Source of the DNA: Lachnospiraceae bacterium
GTDB taxonomy: Bacteria > Bacillota > Clostridia > Lachnospirales > Lachnospiraceae
Assembly (NCBI GenBank): GCA_024699325.1
Contig: JAILPS010000029.1
Location: 34,284-98,283, forward strand
Direction of reading: 5' to 3'
DNA length: 64,000 bases
Shown here: positions 49,101 through 58,712 of the stretch, one piece after another
How positions within the stretch are numbered: the stretch's first letter is position 1
Layout of the letters: each line of letters starts with the position of its first letter
Made by a program: the position numbers and the translations under genes
The notes under the pieces: generated by a model
What the model saw: the letters and a program-made list of their open reading frames with translations, nothing else
Told to the model about the DNA's origin: nothing
The model's database searches: none

Positions 49101-50841
49101 TGCGGTTGGCCTGATAGAGGTTGACGGAGTGAACCAGTTGTATGCCTCATACGGCGATATCGTGGGGGATAAGCTGGTATCTGCAATAGGAGATATTATC
49201 CGCAAAAACCTAAGCTTCATGGCTGCCGGATGCAGGCTTAGCAATGACCGATATATGCTATATGTGAGCTCAAGCGATGAGGAGAGCACCAAAAAGCACC
49301 TGAAAACAATTGTCGGCCAGATACAGGACATTGACAATGTGGACGGCATCAGGTGTGAGCTGAGCGTTAAGTATTCCATGGCGTTTGCCTCTGAGGCAGG
49401 CGATCAGACTGTTTTAAACAAGATGCTTAAGCAGAGACTTCGCACGGCGGATGTTTCTGACGGTCTGTATGACAGGTTTGAAGAGGGCGAGGAAGTGCCC
49501 GACGATGTGAATGTCTTCATGGATATTCCGACGCCGATAGCAGTGTTCAGGGTAATCACGGACGGACAGTCCGACAAGATTGTTGACACAGAGATTATCT
49601 ATGTGAACAACTGTTACTGCAACATGGTTGGGATTCCAAGAACCGGACTTGTGGGCAAATCATTTTTAAATACTGTGCCTAACGCGACTCCCATGTGGTT
49701 TAAATACTGCCACAGCGCTGCCATTCTCAGGCAGACTGTGTCCGACAGAATATACAGCCCTGAGAGCAGGCACTGGACCAACTTCGTGGTGGCACCTGCC
49801 AGAGGCAAAAACTGCTGTACATTTGCATTCATGAATACGGATGTTGAACACGAGGAGAACGTGTTGCTCGAGCGCAAATTTATGGTAAACGATGTGGTCT
49901 TAAGAATTGCGAGACTGCTGTCAGGCAACGAAGACTACAAGCAGGCCATAAACAATGTTCTCATAGAGCTGAGCATTGCAATCCACCCCGAGAGAGTGTA
50001 CATACTGGACCGCGGTGAGACGTATACCAGCCGAACCTTCGAGTGGTGTGCTGACGGTGTGGAGCCGATGATGAGCTACATGCAGGAACAACTAAACACG
50101 GACTATATCAGCTGGAAGCGCTATCTGGAGTATGACAACTGCGTGGTCATCTCAGACGTTGAGAGCATTAAGGACAGCAGGGATAAATTCTACAGAGTGC
50201 TTAAGGGTAACAATATTTACCGCTTCATAGCAGTTCCGATTAATGATCAGGGAGTTATCATAGGATATATATGTGCTGACAACTACGACCCTGATGACAA
50301 GATTGACGTGAGACTTCTCTTAGAGACCGTGGCGCCGTTTATAGGAGCCAGAGTCAGCAATCACAGGCTTTTAGTGAAGCTCGATAACATGAGCACCCAC
50401 GATGCCCTTACAGGCACCAACAACAGAAATGCGCTCTATGAAATCGAGAGAAGGTTAGCTGCCAGCAAGCGCACTGCGGGTGTGATATTTGTGGATTTGA
50501 ACGAACTTAAGAACACCAACGACAAGGAGGGCCACGACGCGGGAGATGCACTTCTCATAAATGTGGGCCGACTGTTAAAGAACTGTTTTGGCAAGGCCCA
50601 GGTTTTCAGAGCCGGCGGCGACGAATTCGTGGTCATAATCCCTGATATCAGCGAGGGTGAGATGTCAGAGAGATGGCATGAATTTAACAAAATTGTGGCT
50701 GAACACCCTGAAATCAACGTATCCAAGGGTTACAGCTTCTGCGAGGACACGAGAGATATTATCGAGTCCGTCAAAGCGGCAGATGAAAACATGTACCTCG
50801 ACAAGATAGAGTACTACAAGAAAAACGACAGAAGAAGATAG
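46135..50841 (+). CDS. Very large PAS-GGDEF-EAL-PAS-GGDEF(like)-PAS-GAF-GGDEF signalling protein
   Basis: Degenerate 'SEDHF' GGDEF, EAL 'VYYQPVLRTLTNKLCGKEALTRW', second degenerate GGDEF 'LSNDRYML', C-terminal canonical 'THDALTGTNNRNALYE...FRAGGDEFVVI'. Confidence 0.9.
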   Translation: MDNKHEISFADFSKHYMKNSFESMPGGFFVYRADGDEEILYANQNVLDIFECENEEQFKEYTNGSFKGLVHKDDIEEAEKNIWTQIENKSDNFDHIYYRIITRRGKIRYIEDFGRLVNDPEEGRLFYVFIVEVRNKYLAFDTDDLTGLPGRRRFLDYCNRVLSMENGSNPTLYSFVYFNIINFKAINVTYGDAEGDVFLKMFTRLLHNVFVDNYCSRFSEDHFVICTETEGLMDRLEELYAQFISVRNLDIVDLKAGIYHVHDRRVSPAVACDYAKYASDYIRDDISKYYCVYEFGMEHRNELENYLIKNLDRAIDKGEIRVYYQPVLRTLTNKLCGKEALTRWIDAEKGFLSPGMFVPVLEKHNLIHKLDIYAVSCVCRDLRAQIDAGEIVVPVSFNLSKLDFVLCNPYEEVEALAQRFDIPREYLCVEITESVLMDNKESIKSQVDLFHNAGYKVWIDDFGSGYSGLNLLKDFNFDELKIDMLFLSTLNERSKGIISSIVYMAKKMGINTLAEGVETQEQLQYLLSIGCQKIQGYYYGRPQPNSSVREQISAGTYDPENSKDRNYFEQVDKTNIITSRSRALLEFSDNKFKYYYVNNEYMEALTTKGRMDVVASERALNDPTNPMYLPYRRFTKQAKVTGEEQIANYTDEGQTMRVKAVCIAKDEDRCMMKVSLENLHIAEHKDRINKVDSYIRALSNYYETARIIHPEADYAEELMTYGSYTNFGARVDDVKNMYRLFANANVHGDDYDEFISFMNPDTMFDRIMSSGYGFVAKSFRCRDIQSGSGDFVSKTFILVRTIDEDDAIVEFSRRNMESDEKYSEHSDSVDKSMLWDSLMKVTSDSIFWRDKDRHIQGASDKLLRLLKAGKLDNLYDRAEDDDSIKNYLENGDENDVNVLKYGRIYNNIHVKRQFGDKTFDLIESKFPVYVDGKIEGIIDIVKNSHNTRGLFYMLEDDSIDTLTQLIKPEAKDLLADRFAQNYYSNKADYAVGLIEVDGVNQLYASYGDIVGDKLVSAIGDIIRKNLSFMAAGCRLSNDRYMLYVSSSDEESTKKHLKTIVGQIQDIDNVDGIRCELSVKYSMAFASEAGDQTVLNKMLKQRLRTADVSDGLYDRFEEGEEVPDDVNVFMDIPTPIAVFRVITDGQSDKIVDTEIIYVNNCYCNMVGIPRTGLVGKSFLNTVPNATPMWFKYCHSAAILRQTVSDRIYSPESRHWTNFVVAPARGKNCCTFAFMNTDVEHEENVLLERKFMVNDVVLRIARLLSGNEDYKQAINNVLIELSIAIHPERVYILDRGETYTSRTFEWCADGVEPMMSYMQEQLNTDYISWKRYLEYDNCVVISDVESIKDSRDKFYRVLKGNNIYRFIAVPINDQGVIIGYICADNYDPDDKIDVRLLLETVAPFIGARVSNHRLLVKLDNMSTHDALTGTNNRNALYEIERRLAASKRTAGVIFVDLNELKNTNDKEGHDAGDALLINVGRLLKNCFGKAQVFRAGGDEFVVIIPDISEGEMSERWHEFNKIVAEHPEINVSKGYSFCEDTRDIIESVKAADENMYLDKIEYYKKNDRRR

Positions 50842-50843
50842 AC

Positions 50844-50875
50844 AATCGCCTGGCCTGTGCCAGGCGATTCTGTTT
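50844..50875 (+). terminator. Rho-independent terminator
   Basis: AATCGCCTGG-cctgtg-CCAGGCGATT then ctgtttt. Confidence 0.9.
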
Positions 50876-50939
50876 TGGTTGATTTTTTGCCCTTAAAATG
50901 TATAATGGTGTGTGACTGTAAAACAGTTATGGAGGAATT

Positions 50940-51650
50940 ATGGCTATATACGAATACACTGCAAGGGTTAGATACAACGAGGTGGACGAGAGAAGCTCTC
51001 TTTCAGACACTGCGCTTTTAGATCTGTTACAGAACTGTTCCACATTTCAATGTGAGGACATGGGCATAGGAGTTGAATACTATAAGGAAATCGGCAGGGC
51101 GTGGGTTTTGTCGGCGTGGCAGATTGCCATAGACAGACGCCCGAAGCTTGGAGAGACACTTAGAATTCAGACATGGTCCACGGGCATCAAGAGAGCTCTT
51201 GGCTCAAGAAACTACAGAGTGATTGACGCGGAGGGACAGACTGTTGTCAGCGCCTACTCCCTGTGGGCATATATCGACACATCAACCATGCTTATGGCGG
51301 AGTGTCCGCAGAACGAAATCGACCTCTACGGCATAAGCGAGGCGCTCCCCATGAAGGTTCTGCCCAGAAGAATTAAGCTCATGGAGGATATGACGGCGCA
51401 GGAGCCCATAGAGGTTAAATACTATTTTATCGACACAAATCATCACATGAATAATGCGAAATACGTCATGGCGGCCGAGGAGTTTCTGCCTGAAGGTTTT
51501 GAGACTAAGACCATAAGGGTTGAATACATCAAGTCCGCAAGGCTTGGGGATGTAATCTACCCCAGAACGCATGTGAGCGATGAGGCGGTCACAGTGTGCA
51601 TGGCTGACGAGGAGGGAAACACCTATGCGACCGTGCAGTTTTTAGCTTAG
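50940..51650 (+). CDS. Acyl-ACP thioesterase
   Basis: 'YTARVRYNEVDERSSLSDTALLDLLQNCSTFQCEDMG', 'LRIQTWSTGIKRALGSRNYRV', 'IDTNHHMNNAKYV'. Confidence 0.92.
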   Translation: MAIYEYTARVRYNEVDERSSLSDTALLDLLQNCSTFQCEDMGIGVEYYKEIGRAWVLSAWQIAIDRRPKLGETLRIQTWSTGIKRALGSRNYRVIDAEGQTVVSAYSLWAYIDTSTMLMAECPQNEIDLYGISEALPMKVLPRRIKLMEDMTAQEPIEVKYYFIDTNHHMNNAKYVMAAEEFLPEGFETKTIRVEYIKSARLGDVIYPRTHVSDEAVTVCMADEEGNTYATVQFLA

Positions 51651-51657
51651 GAGGCTT

Positions 51658-52587
51658 ATGGGAAATACATTTTATTTTCAGTGGGAAATCGAGCTTATGA
51701 GCTGGCTTCAGCAGACTGTGGGAGCCGGCGGCGCCAAAATAGCAGAATTTTTTACCATGTTTGGCGAGGAGGTAATCCTCATCGTCATGATTGGCTTCTT
51801 CTATTGGGGAGTGAACAAGCAGGTCGGCGTGAGAGTTGGTCTGACAGTTGCCATGGGCTGCGTGTGGAACCCCATGATTAAGAACATCTTCTGCAGGAGA
51901 AGGCCCTACTTTGACAGCGAGTCGATAAAGTGTTTGAAGCCTGTGGAGGCGGACGCCGACATATATGACATAACCGCGCAGGGATATTCCTTCCCAAGCG
52001 GCCACTCCAGCCAGTCCATGGCTGCATACGGAACGCTTGCAATGCTTTTTAAGAAGCGCTGGCTATACATAGTGGCGGGGCTTATCATATTTGCAGTTGG
52101 CTGCTCCAGAGTGTTTTTGGGAGTTCACTATCCGACGGATGTGCTGTGCGGATGGCTTTTGGGACTGTTTTGCATAGTGGCGGTAAGCCTTATACTGCGC
52201 GTGGTAAAGAAGAAGCCGCTCGTCTATCTGATACTGGTGCTTACGGCCGTTCCAGGCTTATTCTACTGCAAAACCAACGATTATTTTTCGGCTATGGGAC
52301 TTCTGTTTGCCATAGTTCTGGCAAACCTTTTTGAGGAGAGGTTTGTGAATTTTAAGCCAACCAAAAACCCTGTCAGGGTTGTCCTAAGGCTGGCGGGGGG
52401 GCTGGCAGTTTATGTGGTTTTAAATACGCTTGTCAAGCTCCCGTTTTCTGAGGAGTTTTTGGAGAGCCAGAGCGCGGCGCAGTTTGCCTTCAGAACCATC
52501 AGATACACAGTGATCATGTTCATAGATTTTGCCATCTATCCCATGATATTTGATAAGTTTGGCAAAGATAAACAAGAGGTGGCGTGA
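51658..52587 (+). CDS. PAP2-family membrane phosphatase
   Basis: 'KNIFCRRRPYFD', 'YSFPSGHSSQSMAAYGT', 'GCSRVFLGVHYPTDVLCGWLLG'. Confidence 0.92.
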   Translation: MGNTFYFQWEIELMSWLQQTVGAGGAKIAEFFTMFGEEVILIVMIGFFYWGVNKQVGVRVGLTVAMGCVWNPMIKNIFCRRRPYFDSESIKCLKPVEADADIYDITAQGYSFPSGHSSQSMAAYGTLAMLFKKRWLYIVAGLIIFAVGCSRVFLGVHYPTDVLCGWLLGLFCIVAVSLILRVVKKKPLVYLILVLTAVPGLFYCKTNDYFSAMGLLFAIVLANLFEERFVNFKPTKNPVRVVLRLAGGLAVYVVLNTLVKLPFSEEFLESQSAAQFAFRTIRYTVIMFIDFAIYPMIFDKFGKDKQEVA

Positions 52588-53504
52588 TGCTGTTATTAAA
52601 ACAGATGATTATATTGTTTCTCCTGATGGCTGTAGGTTTTATCTGCAAAAAGAGGGGAATTCTTACGGCTGAGGGCTCAAAATGCGTCTCAGCCATAGTC
52701 GTAAATGTCGCTAATCCGGCGCTGGTTCTGTCAGCCTCCATAAACAAGGAGAGCACCATCATGGGCATGGATTTGCTCAAAACCGTGGGGCTGGCGCTTG
52801 GCGTTTATGTGGTGCTTATAGTGCTTGCGTATGTGATTCCACATTTGCTTAGGTGCGATAAGAAGACTGCGAAGAGCTACAGAGTCATGACGGTGTTTTC
52901 AAACATTGGCTTCATGGGTTTTCCGCTTCTTAACGCCATGTACGGAAGCACATCGCTTCTCTACGCGTCGATTTTTACCATACCCTACAACGTGCTCATC
53001 TACACATGGTGCATAAGCACGCTCGACGACAGCGACGGTAATATCAGGGGAATCGCCTGGGGCAAGATTTTTAACATAGGCGTGATAGCCTGCATCGCAA
53101 CGATAATCATTTATCTGTTCAGGATTCCGATGCCGGAGTTTGTGGAGACCACGGTGAACCACCTAAGCGGGCTCACGGCGCCGCTGTCCATGATCATAAT
53201 CGGCGGAATGCTTGCGGATATGGAGCTTAAGAGTCTGTTTACAGACATAAGGCTCATCATCTTCATGGCGGCTAAGCTTATCATAATTCCTATAATTGGA
53301 ATAGTAATTATCAGACTCCTAGGCGTGGATGACATGCTTCTTGGCGTATGTCTGGTGATGCTTGCGACACCTGTTGGAAGTATGACGGCAATGCTTGCAA
53401 AACAGTATACGGATAACTCAGAGCTGGTGGTGAAGGGAGTGGCGCTTAGCACACTTTTGTCGGTTGCGACTATGCCTCTTGTGTCATGGTTTCTCTCAAT
53501 GTGA
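52584..53504 (+). CDS. AEC (auxin efflux carrier) family transporter
   Basis: Ten-TM layout, 'MVFSNIGFMGFPLLNAMYG'-type motif. Confidence 0.88.
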   Translation: MMLLLKQMIILFLLMAVGFICKKRGILTAEGSKCVSAIVVNVANPALVLSASINKESTIMGMDLLKTVGLALGVYVVLIVLAYVIPHLLRCDKKTAKSYRVMTVFSNIGFMGFPLLNAMYGSTSLLYASIFTIPYNVLIYTWCISTLDDSDGNIRGIAWGKIFNIGVIACIATIIIYLFRIPMPEFVETTVNHLSGLTAPLSMIIIGGMLADMELKSLFTDIRLIIFMAAKLIIIPIIGIVIIRLLGVDDMLLGVCLVMLATPVGSMTAMLAKQYTDNSELVVKGVALSTLLSVATMPLVSWFLSM

Positions 53505-53638
53505 TAAATTTTATCAATTACAAAGTGAAAAAATCGATTTTTACTATATCATAAACCATAATTATAGGTTATAATGGCGTCAGCCAGGATATGGCAATAA
53601 TCGAAAGGAAAATATGATAAATATCATAAGTTTGAGAA

Positions 53639-54256
53639 ATGTTTACACAGGTAAAGTTAGCTTACGATTACAGCGCTCTTGAGCCACATATTGACGCGCT
53701 GACAATGGAGACACATTATTCAAAGCACCATGTTGCTTACACAAACGGACTCAACGACGCCGCAGCTAAGGCGGGCGTTGATGAGAAGTCCATCGAGGAG
53801 ATACTTTCAAACCTGGACGCGGTGGAAGATGCGGCTCTTAGAAAAGCCATCAGAAACAACGGCGGTGGTTTCTACAACCACAACCTGTATTTTAGCATCA
53901 TGTCACCTGCACCTAAGAAGGCGCCAGAGGGCAAGCTTAAGGAAGCCATTGATGAGGCTTTTGGCGGCGTTGACGCTCTGAAGGACACACTTAAGAAGGC
54001 GGCTGTCGGACAGTTTGGTTCAGGCTGGGCATGGCTTAGCGCAGATAAGAGCGGCAAGCTCACAGTCACAGCCACAGCTAATCAGGACAATCCTTACAGC
54101 GAGGGCTTAAATGTGACACCAATCCTCGGCATTGATGTCTGGGAGCACGCATATTATCTTAAGTACAAGAATCTTCGCGCAAGCTACATCGACGCATTCT
54201 TCGAGGTTTTAGACTGGAAGGCGGTTGAAGATAACTATGCGAAGGCTATGGCATAA
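53639..54256 (+). CDS. sodA: Fe/Mn superoxide dismutase
   Basis: 'DALTMETHYSKHHVAYTNGLN', 'GGGFYNHNLYF', 'QFGSGWAWL', 'GIDVWEHAYYLKYKN'. Confidence 0.96.
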   Translation: MFTQVKLAYDYSALEPHIDALTMETHYSKHHVAYTNGLNDAAAKAGVDEKSIEEILSNLDAVEDAALRKAIRNNGGGFYNHNLYFSIMSPAPKKAPEGKLKEAIDEAFGGVDALKDTLKKAAVGQFGSGWAWLSADKSGKLTVTATANQDNPYSEGLNVTPILGIDVWEHAYYLKYKNLRASYIDAFFEVLDWKAVEDNYAKAMA

Positions 54257-54270
54257 GCATTTATATAATT

Positions 54271-54300
54271 ATACGGCGGCTTCGGTCGCCGTATATTTTT
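54271..54300 (+). terminator. Rho-independent terminator
   Basis: ATACGGCG-gcttcggt-CGCCGTATattttt. Confidence 0.9.
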
Positions 54301-54373
54301 TGTTGTTTTGTGGGGGTAAATATGGTATATTGATACACAGTGTGGTTTAGCCACACCGAGAGGCGGGTATTAT

Positions 54374-55096
54374 ATGAAGAAGAAATCCAAGCTGCGCAGG
54401 ATAATCAAAATCTGCCTGGTTATAGTGCTTATAATCGGGCTGATGGGAGTTATGGCGCTTAGTGTGATTAATGCATATATGGTTAGCAGTACTAAAAGTT
54501 ATATTTTAAGCGAGGAGGAGGCTGCAGCGCTTGACGATGTGGACTGCATTCTGGTGCTTGGCTGCAGGGTTTATAAGGACGGAACGGCTTCGCCCATGCT
54601 TGCGGACCGCGTGAAGGTTGGCATCAGGATGTACGAGACAGGGGTTACAGACAGACTTCTCATGAGCGGTGACCACAGCACGGATTACTACGATGAGGTG
54701 GGCACCATGAAGACCATGGCGATAGATGCAGGCATCGAGGCGGACAATATTTTCTGCGACCACGCAGGTTTTTCGACATACGAGAGCATGTACAGGGCCA
54801 AGGAGATATTCCAGGTTAAGAAAATGATTATCGTGACCCAGGGCTACCACCTCGTGAGGGCGGTGTACGATGCGAGGGCGTTGGGCATAGACGCATATGG
54901 CGTGAGCGCCGACGAGAGAAGCTACGCAGGTCAGTCTGTGAGGGATGCAAGAGAGGTTGTGGCCAGAGCCAAGGACTTCCTCTACTGCATATTTAAGCCT
55001 GAGCCCACATATCTAGGCGACGTGATTCCGATTAACGGAAACGGAAGCCTGACGGAGGGAAGAAACTATATAAGGAATATAAGCGCAAAGAAGTAG
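54374..55096 (+). CDS. DUF218/YdcF-SanA family protein
   Basis: 'DCILVLGCRVYKDGTASPMLADRV', 'TYESMYRAKEIFQVKKMIIVTQGYHLVRA'. Confidence 0.92.
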   Translation: MKKKSKLRRIIKICLVIVLIIGLMGVMALSVINAYMVSSTKSYILSEEEAAALDDVDCILVLGCRVYKDGTASPMLADRVKVGIRMYETGVTDRLLMSGDHSTDYYDEVGTMKTMAIDAGIEADNIFCDHAGFSTYESMYRAKEIFQVKKMIIVTQGYHLVRAVYDARALGIDAYGVSADERSYAGQSVRDAREVVARAKDFLYCIFKPEPTYLGDVIPINGNGSLTEGRNYIRNISAKK

Positions 55097-55116
55097 AATT
55101 GTATAAGGGGGATTAT

Positions 55117-56538
55117 ATGAATAATACTTTGAAGCTGAACAAGAAGCGAACCTTCACAATAGGTTTCGCGTTTTTTGGGATTCTGTTGTTGTGGCAGGTG
55201 TACGATTCCTGGTGCCCGACTTTTCTGTCGGAGCTGTTTAGAAACACCTTCTATGGTGATTCGACTGAGGACCACACGGAGGAGGTTCAGTACCTCGTGG
55301 GAATCATGATGGCGCTTGACAATCTTGCGGCGCTCATTCTGCTGCCGCTGTTTGGCAAGCTTTCAGACAAGACGCACACAAGAATTGGCAAGAGAATGCC
55401 ATATATTCTGGTGGGAACTGCGGTCTCAGCGGTTGCATTTCCATTCATTCCTGTGCTGTTTCACTACAACAATCTCGCAGGGGTGGTTATAGTCATGGCC
55501 ATAACTGTGTGCTTCATGATGATGTACAGAAACCCTGCGGTAGCGCTCATGCCTGACATGACGCCTAAGCCGCTTAGAAGCCGCGCCAACGGAATCATTA
55601 ATATCATGGGATATTTAGGCGGTGCCTGCGCCACATTTCTTGGAATATTCTTCGTGCTCAGCTCATATCTTGGAACGAAGGCGGGGGCAGAGCACAACTG
55701 GCAGTATCACAATATCTGGGCGATAGAGCTTCCGTTTTTGATTGCCTCAGTGCTCATGGTGATAAGCGCGCTCTTCCTGTTTTTTAAGGTTAAGGAGAAC
55801 GATATCGCTGTTGAGATGAAGGATGAGATGGAGCTTGGAGAGAAGCTGGCAGCTGTCGAGGACAGAGTTGAGGCGGACAAGCCAATGAGCAGGGCAAACA
55901 GGCGAATGCTCATATTAATTCTGGTGGCAGAATTCTTCTGGTTCATGGCGGATAACGGCATCGGAACCTTCATGGGAAACTACACTGTGTACTACCTGAA
56001 GGCCGCGACATCCTCCAACATGATCAACACCATCGTGGGTGGACTGGGCTCAGTTTTAGGCTTTGCCGTCGGCGGTGCAATCGCCGCCAAAATCGGCAGA
56101 AAATGGACTGTTTCAGGCGGTATAGGAATATCGCTTGCAGCATATATTACGTGGATTGTGCTCACATTTACAGTGCTTAAGGGCGCGGCCGGAAGCGGCA
56201 GTTTCCCGAAAGTTATATGGGCCATCTGGTTTGTGAAGGGCTTAGGCATGAGCCTCGTCCACGTCAATTCCTTCCCTATGGTTGTGGAGCTATGCTCCTC
56301 AGACAAAATCGGAAGGTTTACAGGATATTACTACGCGGCATCCATGGCGGCGCAGACGATCACGCCTATCGCCCTTGGAACGCTTCTGCTGCATCCGGAG
56401 ATCAACTTCGGTTACCTTCCGGTCTACGCAGGCGCATGCCTTGTGGTAGCATTTGTAGTATTCCTGTTTGTCGCCAATGTCAAGGTGGACAAAGTTAAAA
56501 TAGCGAGAGGCTTAGAGGCCTTTGATAGTGAGGATTAG
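55117..56538 (+). CDS. MFS transporter (sugar transporter/SLC45-like)
   Basis: 12-TM protein; 'GKLSDKTHTRIGKRMPYIL', 'YRNPAVALMPDMTPKPLRSRANGIINIMG'. Confidence 0.9.
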   Translation: MNNTLKLNKKRTFTIGFAFFGILLLWQVYDSWCPTFLSELFRNTFYGDSTEDHTEEVQYLVGIMMALDNLAALILLPLFGKLSDKTHTRIGKRMPYILVGTAVSAVAFPFIPVLFHYNNLAGVVIVMAITVCFMMMYRNPAVALMPDMTPKPLRSRANGIINIMGYLGGACATFLGIFFVLSSYLGTKAGAEHNWQYHNIWAIELPFLIASVLMVISALFLFFKVKENDIAVEMKDEMELGEKLAAVEDRVEADKPMSRANRRMLILILVAEFFWFMADNGIGTFMGNYTVYYLKAATSSNMINTIVGGLGSVLGFAVGGAIAAKIGRKWTVSGGIGISLAAYITWIVLTFTVLKGAAGSGSFPKVIWAIWFVKGLGMSLVHVNSFPMVVELCSSDKIGRFTGYYYAASMAAQTITPIALGTLLLHPEINFGYLPVYAGACLVVAFVVFLFVANVKVDKVKIARGLEAFDSED

Positions 56539-56540
56539 CA

Positions 56541-57377
56541 ATGTTAAAAAGCAGACTTATCAACCGTGTCAATCCCCTGTTCATCCAGGGTATATGCCAC
56601 AGAGGACTGCACAATGAGGTGGACTGTGAGAACAGTCTGAAAGCATTTCAAAACGCGTTAGATGTGCACATGGCAATAGAGTTTGATGTGCATCTGACGA
56701 AGGACGGCGAGCTGGTTGTGTTTCACGATTCGAAGATGGAGAGAATGACCGGCAGCGAGGGAATTATCGAGCACCTGACTCTTAAGGAGATCAGAGAGAA
56801 TTACAGGCTTCTTGACGGCCAGAAGATACCTACTTTCCAGGAGGTTTTAAACCTGGTGGGGGAGCAGGTCCCGATGGTCGTTGAGATGAAGGTTTATGAG
56901 CTCAACTATAAGCCGCTTGCCAAGGCGGTTTACAGGATGCTCAGGAAGAATATCAGGGATAAGAGCAACGTGATGCTAATATCGTTTGACCCCAGAGCAC
57001 TTCTTCCGTTTAACGGCAAGGGCTACGTGAGACAGCTTCTGATTGCGGATTCGGCCAGCTATATGGTGGTCTGCAGAAGATTTTTCCAGAGCATTGACGT
57101 AGATCAGTTCTTGTTTAAGGATTTCAGAGTTAAAAACTATGCCAAGCATCATTTTGTGAACACATGGACGATTGAGACGCCTGAGCAGTTAGAGGCGGTG
57201 CTTCCATATGCCGACACTATCACGTTCCAGCATGTGGATCCAAACCTTGTGAGAGAGAAGCTCACGAAGAAGAACGCAGAGCATCTGGAGAGGTTCAGGA
57301 GAAGACAGCAGATGCTGGATGACTTCTTCGAGTGGCAGGCTAAACTGTCGAAGAAGGACAATGTTCACGACAATTAG
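56541..57377 (+). CDS. Glycerophosphodiester phosphodiesterase family protein
   Basis: 'CHRGLHNEVDCENSLKAFQNALDVHMAIEFDVHLTKDGELVVFHDSKMERMTG'. Confidence 0.93.
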   Translation: MLKSRLINRVNPLFIQGICHRGLHNEVDCENSLKAFQNALDVHMAIEFDVHLTKDGELVVFHDSKMERMTGSEGIIEHLTLKEIRENYRLLDGQKIPTFQEVLNLVGEQVPMVVEMKVYELNYKPLAKAVYRMLRKNIRDKSNVMLISFDPRALLPFNGKGYVRQLLIADSASYMVVCRRFFQSIDVDQFLFKDFRVKNYAKHHFVNTWTIETPEQLEAVLPYADTITFQHVDPNLVREKLTKKNAEHLERFRRRQQMLDDFFEWQAKLSKKDNVHDN

Positions 57378-57388
57378 GAGAGAACACT

Positions 57389-58495
57389 ATGGAATTTGTT
57401 TTTGAGACACCTGCGGGGAGTGTGGAGCATGTGTATGAGGGCTATGACTGTGTCAGGGACAATGCAGAGGTTTTGTGTTCCTGTGGAAAACACGCGCTTA
57501 TCGTGACGGGAAGGCATTCTGCCGCGGCAAACGGCTCACTTCGCGATGTGATCACCGCGCTTGAAAATGGCGGTGTCTCATATTCACATTTTAGCGAGAT
57601 AGAGGAGAACCCTTCAGTTGAGACCATCATGAAGGCCAGGGACTACGGTTTTAGCGAGGGCGCTGATTTTGTCATAGGTATCGGCGGAGGCTCGCCCATG
57701 GACGCGGCAAAGGCCATCGCTGTCATGATTGCAAATGCTGACAGGGGAAGCGGCTATCTGTACGACAGGAGCGTTGCAGATGTGAAGGCGCTTCCTGTTG
57801 TGGCTGTCCCGACGACATGTGGAACGGGCTCAGAGATGACAGGAGTTGCCGTGCTCACAAGACATGACAAGGGCACGAAGGAATCCATGGTTTACAAGGT
57901 TTTTCCTAGGTTCGCCTTCATAGATCCGAAGTATCTTAAGGCAGCGCCTGACAGCGTTATCTGCAACACAGCCATGGACGCCTTCGGACATATGGCGGAG
58001 AGCTACATGTGCAAGAACAGGAATGACAAGAGCATGGCGGCTGTTGAGACAGGCTTAAACATCTGGTCCATGGTTAAGGATAAGCTTATGGGCGGAGATG
58101 ATTTGGACGACGATGATCTGGAGAAGCTGATGCTTTCGTCCATGTACGCAGGCATCGCCATATCATACACGGGAACCAGCATTCCCCACGGTCTAAGCTA
58201 CAGGGTTACATACAAGCTTGGAGTGCCCCACGGCAGGGCAATCGGATACTTCCAGTACGGTTTCTTAAGGGAAGCACCCGAGGAGGAGAGCAAGAAGGTT
58301 TTAGAGTTTGCGGGTTTTGACACTGTAGAGGATGTGGACGATTATTTTAAGAAGACATGTGGTTTTAAGCCGCTTGACGCAGAGGTTTTAGGCGAGGCGG
58401 TCGACGAGCTTATGCAGGTTGAGAGGAAGCTTAAGGGCGCCGTGTTTAACATTGACAGGGATGTACTTCTAAGGATATGTGAGACCTGCAGGTAG
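57389..58495 (+). CDS. Iron-containing alcohol dehydrogenase
   Basis: 'FVIGIGGGSPMDAAKAIAVM', 'AVPTTCGTGSEMT', 'IPHGLSY...VPHGRAIGY'. Confidence 0.93.
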   Translation: MEFVFETPAGSVEHVYEGYDCVRDNAEVLCSCGKHALIVTGRHSAAANGSLRDVITALENGGVSYSHFSEIEENPSVETIMKARDYGFSEGADFVIGIGGGSPMDAAKAIAVMIANADRGSGYLYDRSVADVKALPVVAVPTTCGTGSEMTGVAVLTRHDKGTKESMVYKVFPRFAFIDPKYLKAAPDSVICNTAMDAFGHMAESYMCKNRNDKSMAAVETGLNIWSMVKDKLMGGDDLDDDDLEKLMLSSMYAGIAISYTGTSIPHGLSYRVTYKLGVPHGRAIGYFQYGFLREAPEEESKKVLEFAGFDTVEDVDDYFKKTCGFKPLDAEVLGEAVDELMQVERKLKGAVFNIDRDVLLRICETCR

Positions 58496-58502
58496 GAGGA
58501 CT

Positions 58503-58712
58503 ATGTCTGAGATAGATGATTTTATAGACATGATTGACGCCAAGATGGATAAGGGTGTCAGCAGGCTTAAGGTTGAAGTGAGCGAGGAGTTATCACAGGG
58601 CGAGGTCAGGGAACGCTATCACCACGGCAGATGCGATGTGGGAAGCCCCTGGGCCCGCGGAACAGTCACAAACTGTGACGCTGTGGATGTGGATGAAGTA
58701 CAGGAGAAGTGA
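58503..58712 (+). CDS. Small acidic hypothetical protein
   Basis: 69 aa from ATG 58503 after 'aggagg'; overlaps the start of the downstream DUF2075 gene. Confidence 0.65.
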   Translation: MSEIDDFIDMIDAKMDKGVSRLKVEVSEELSQGEVRERYHHGRCDVGSPWARGTVTNCDAVDVDEVQEK

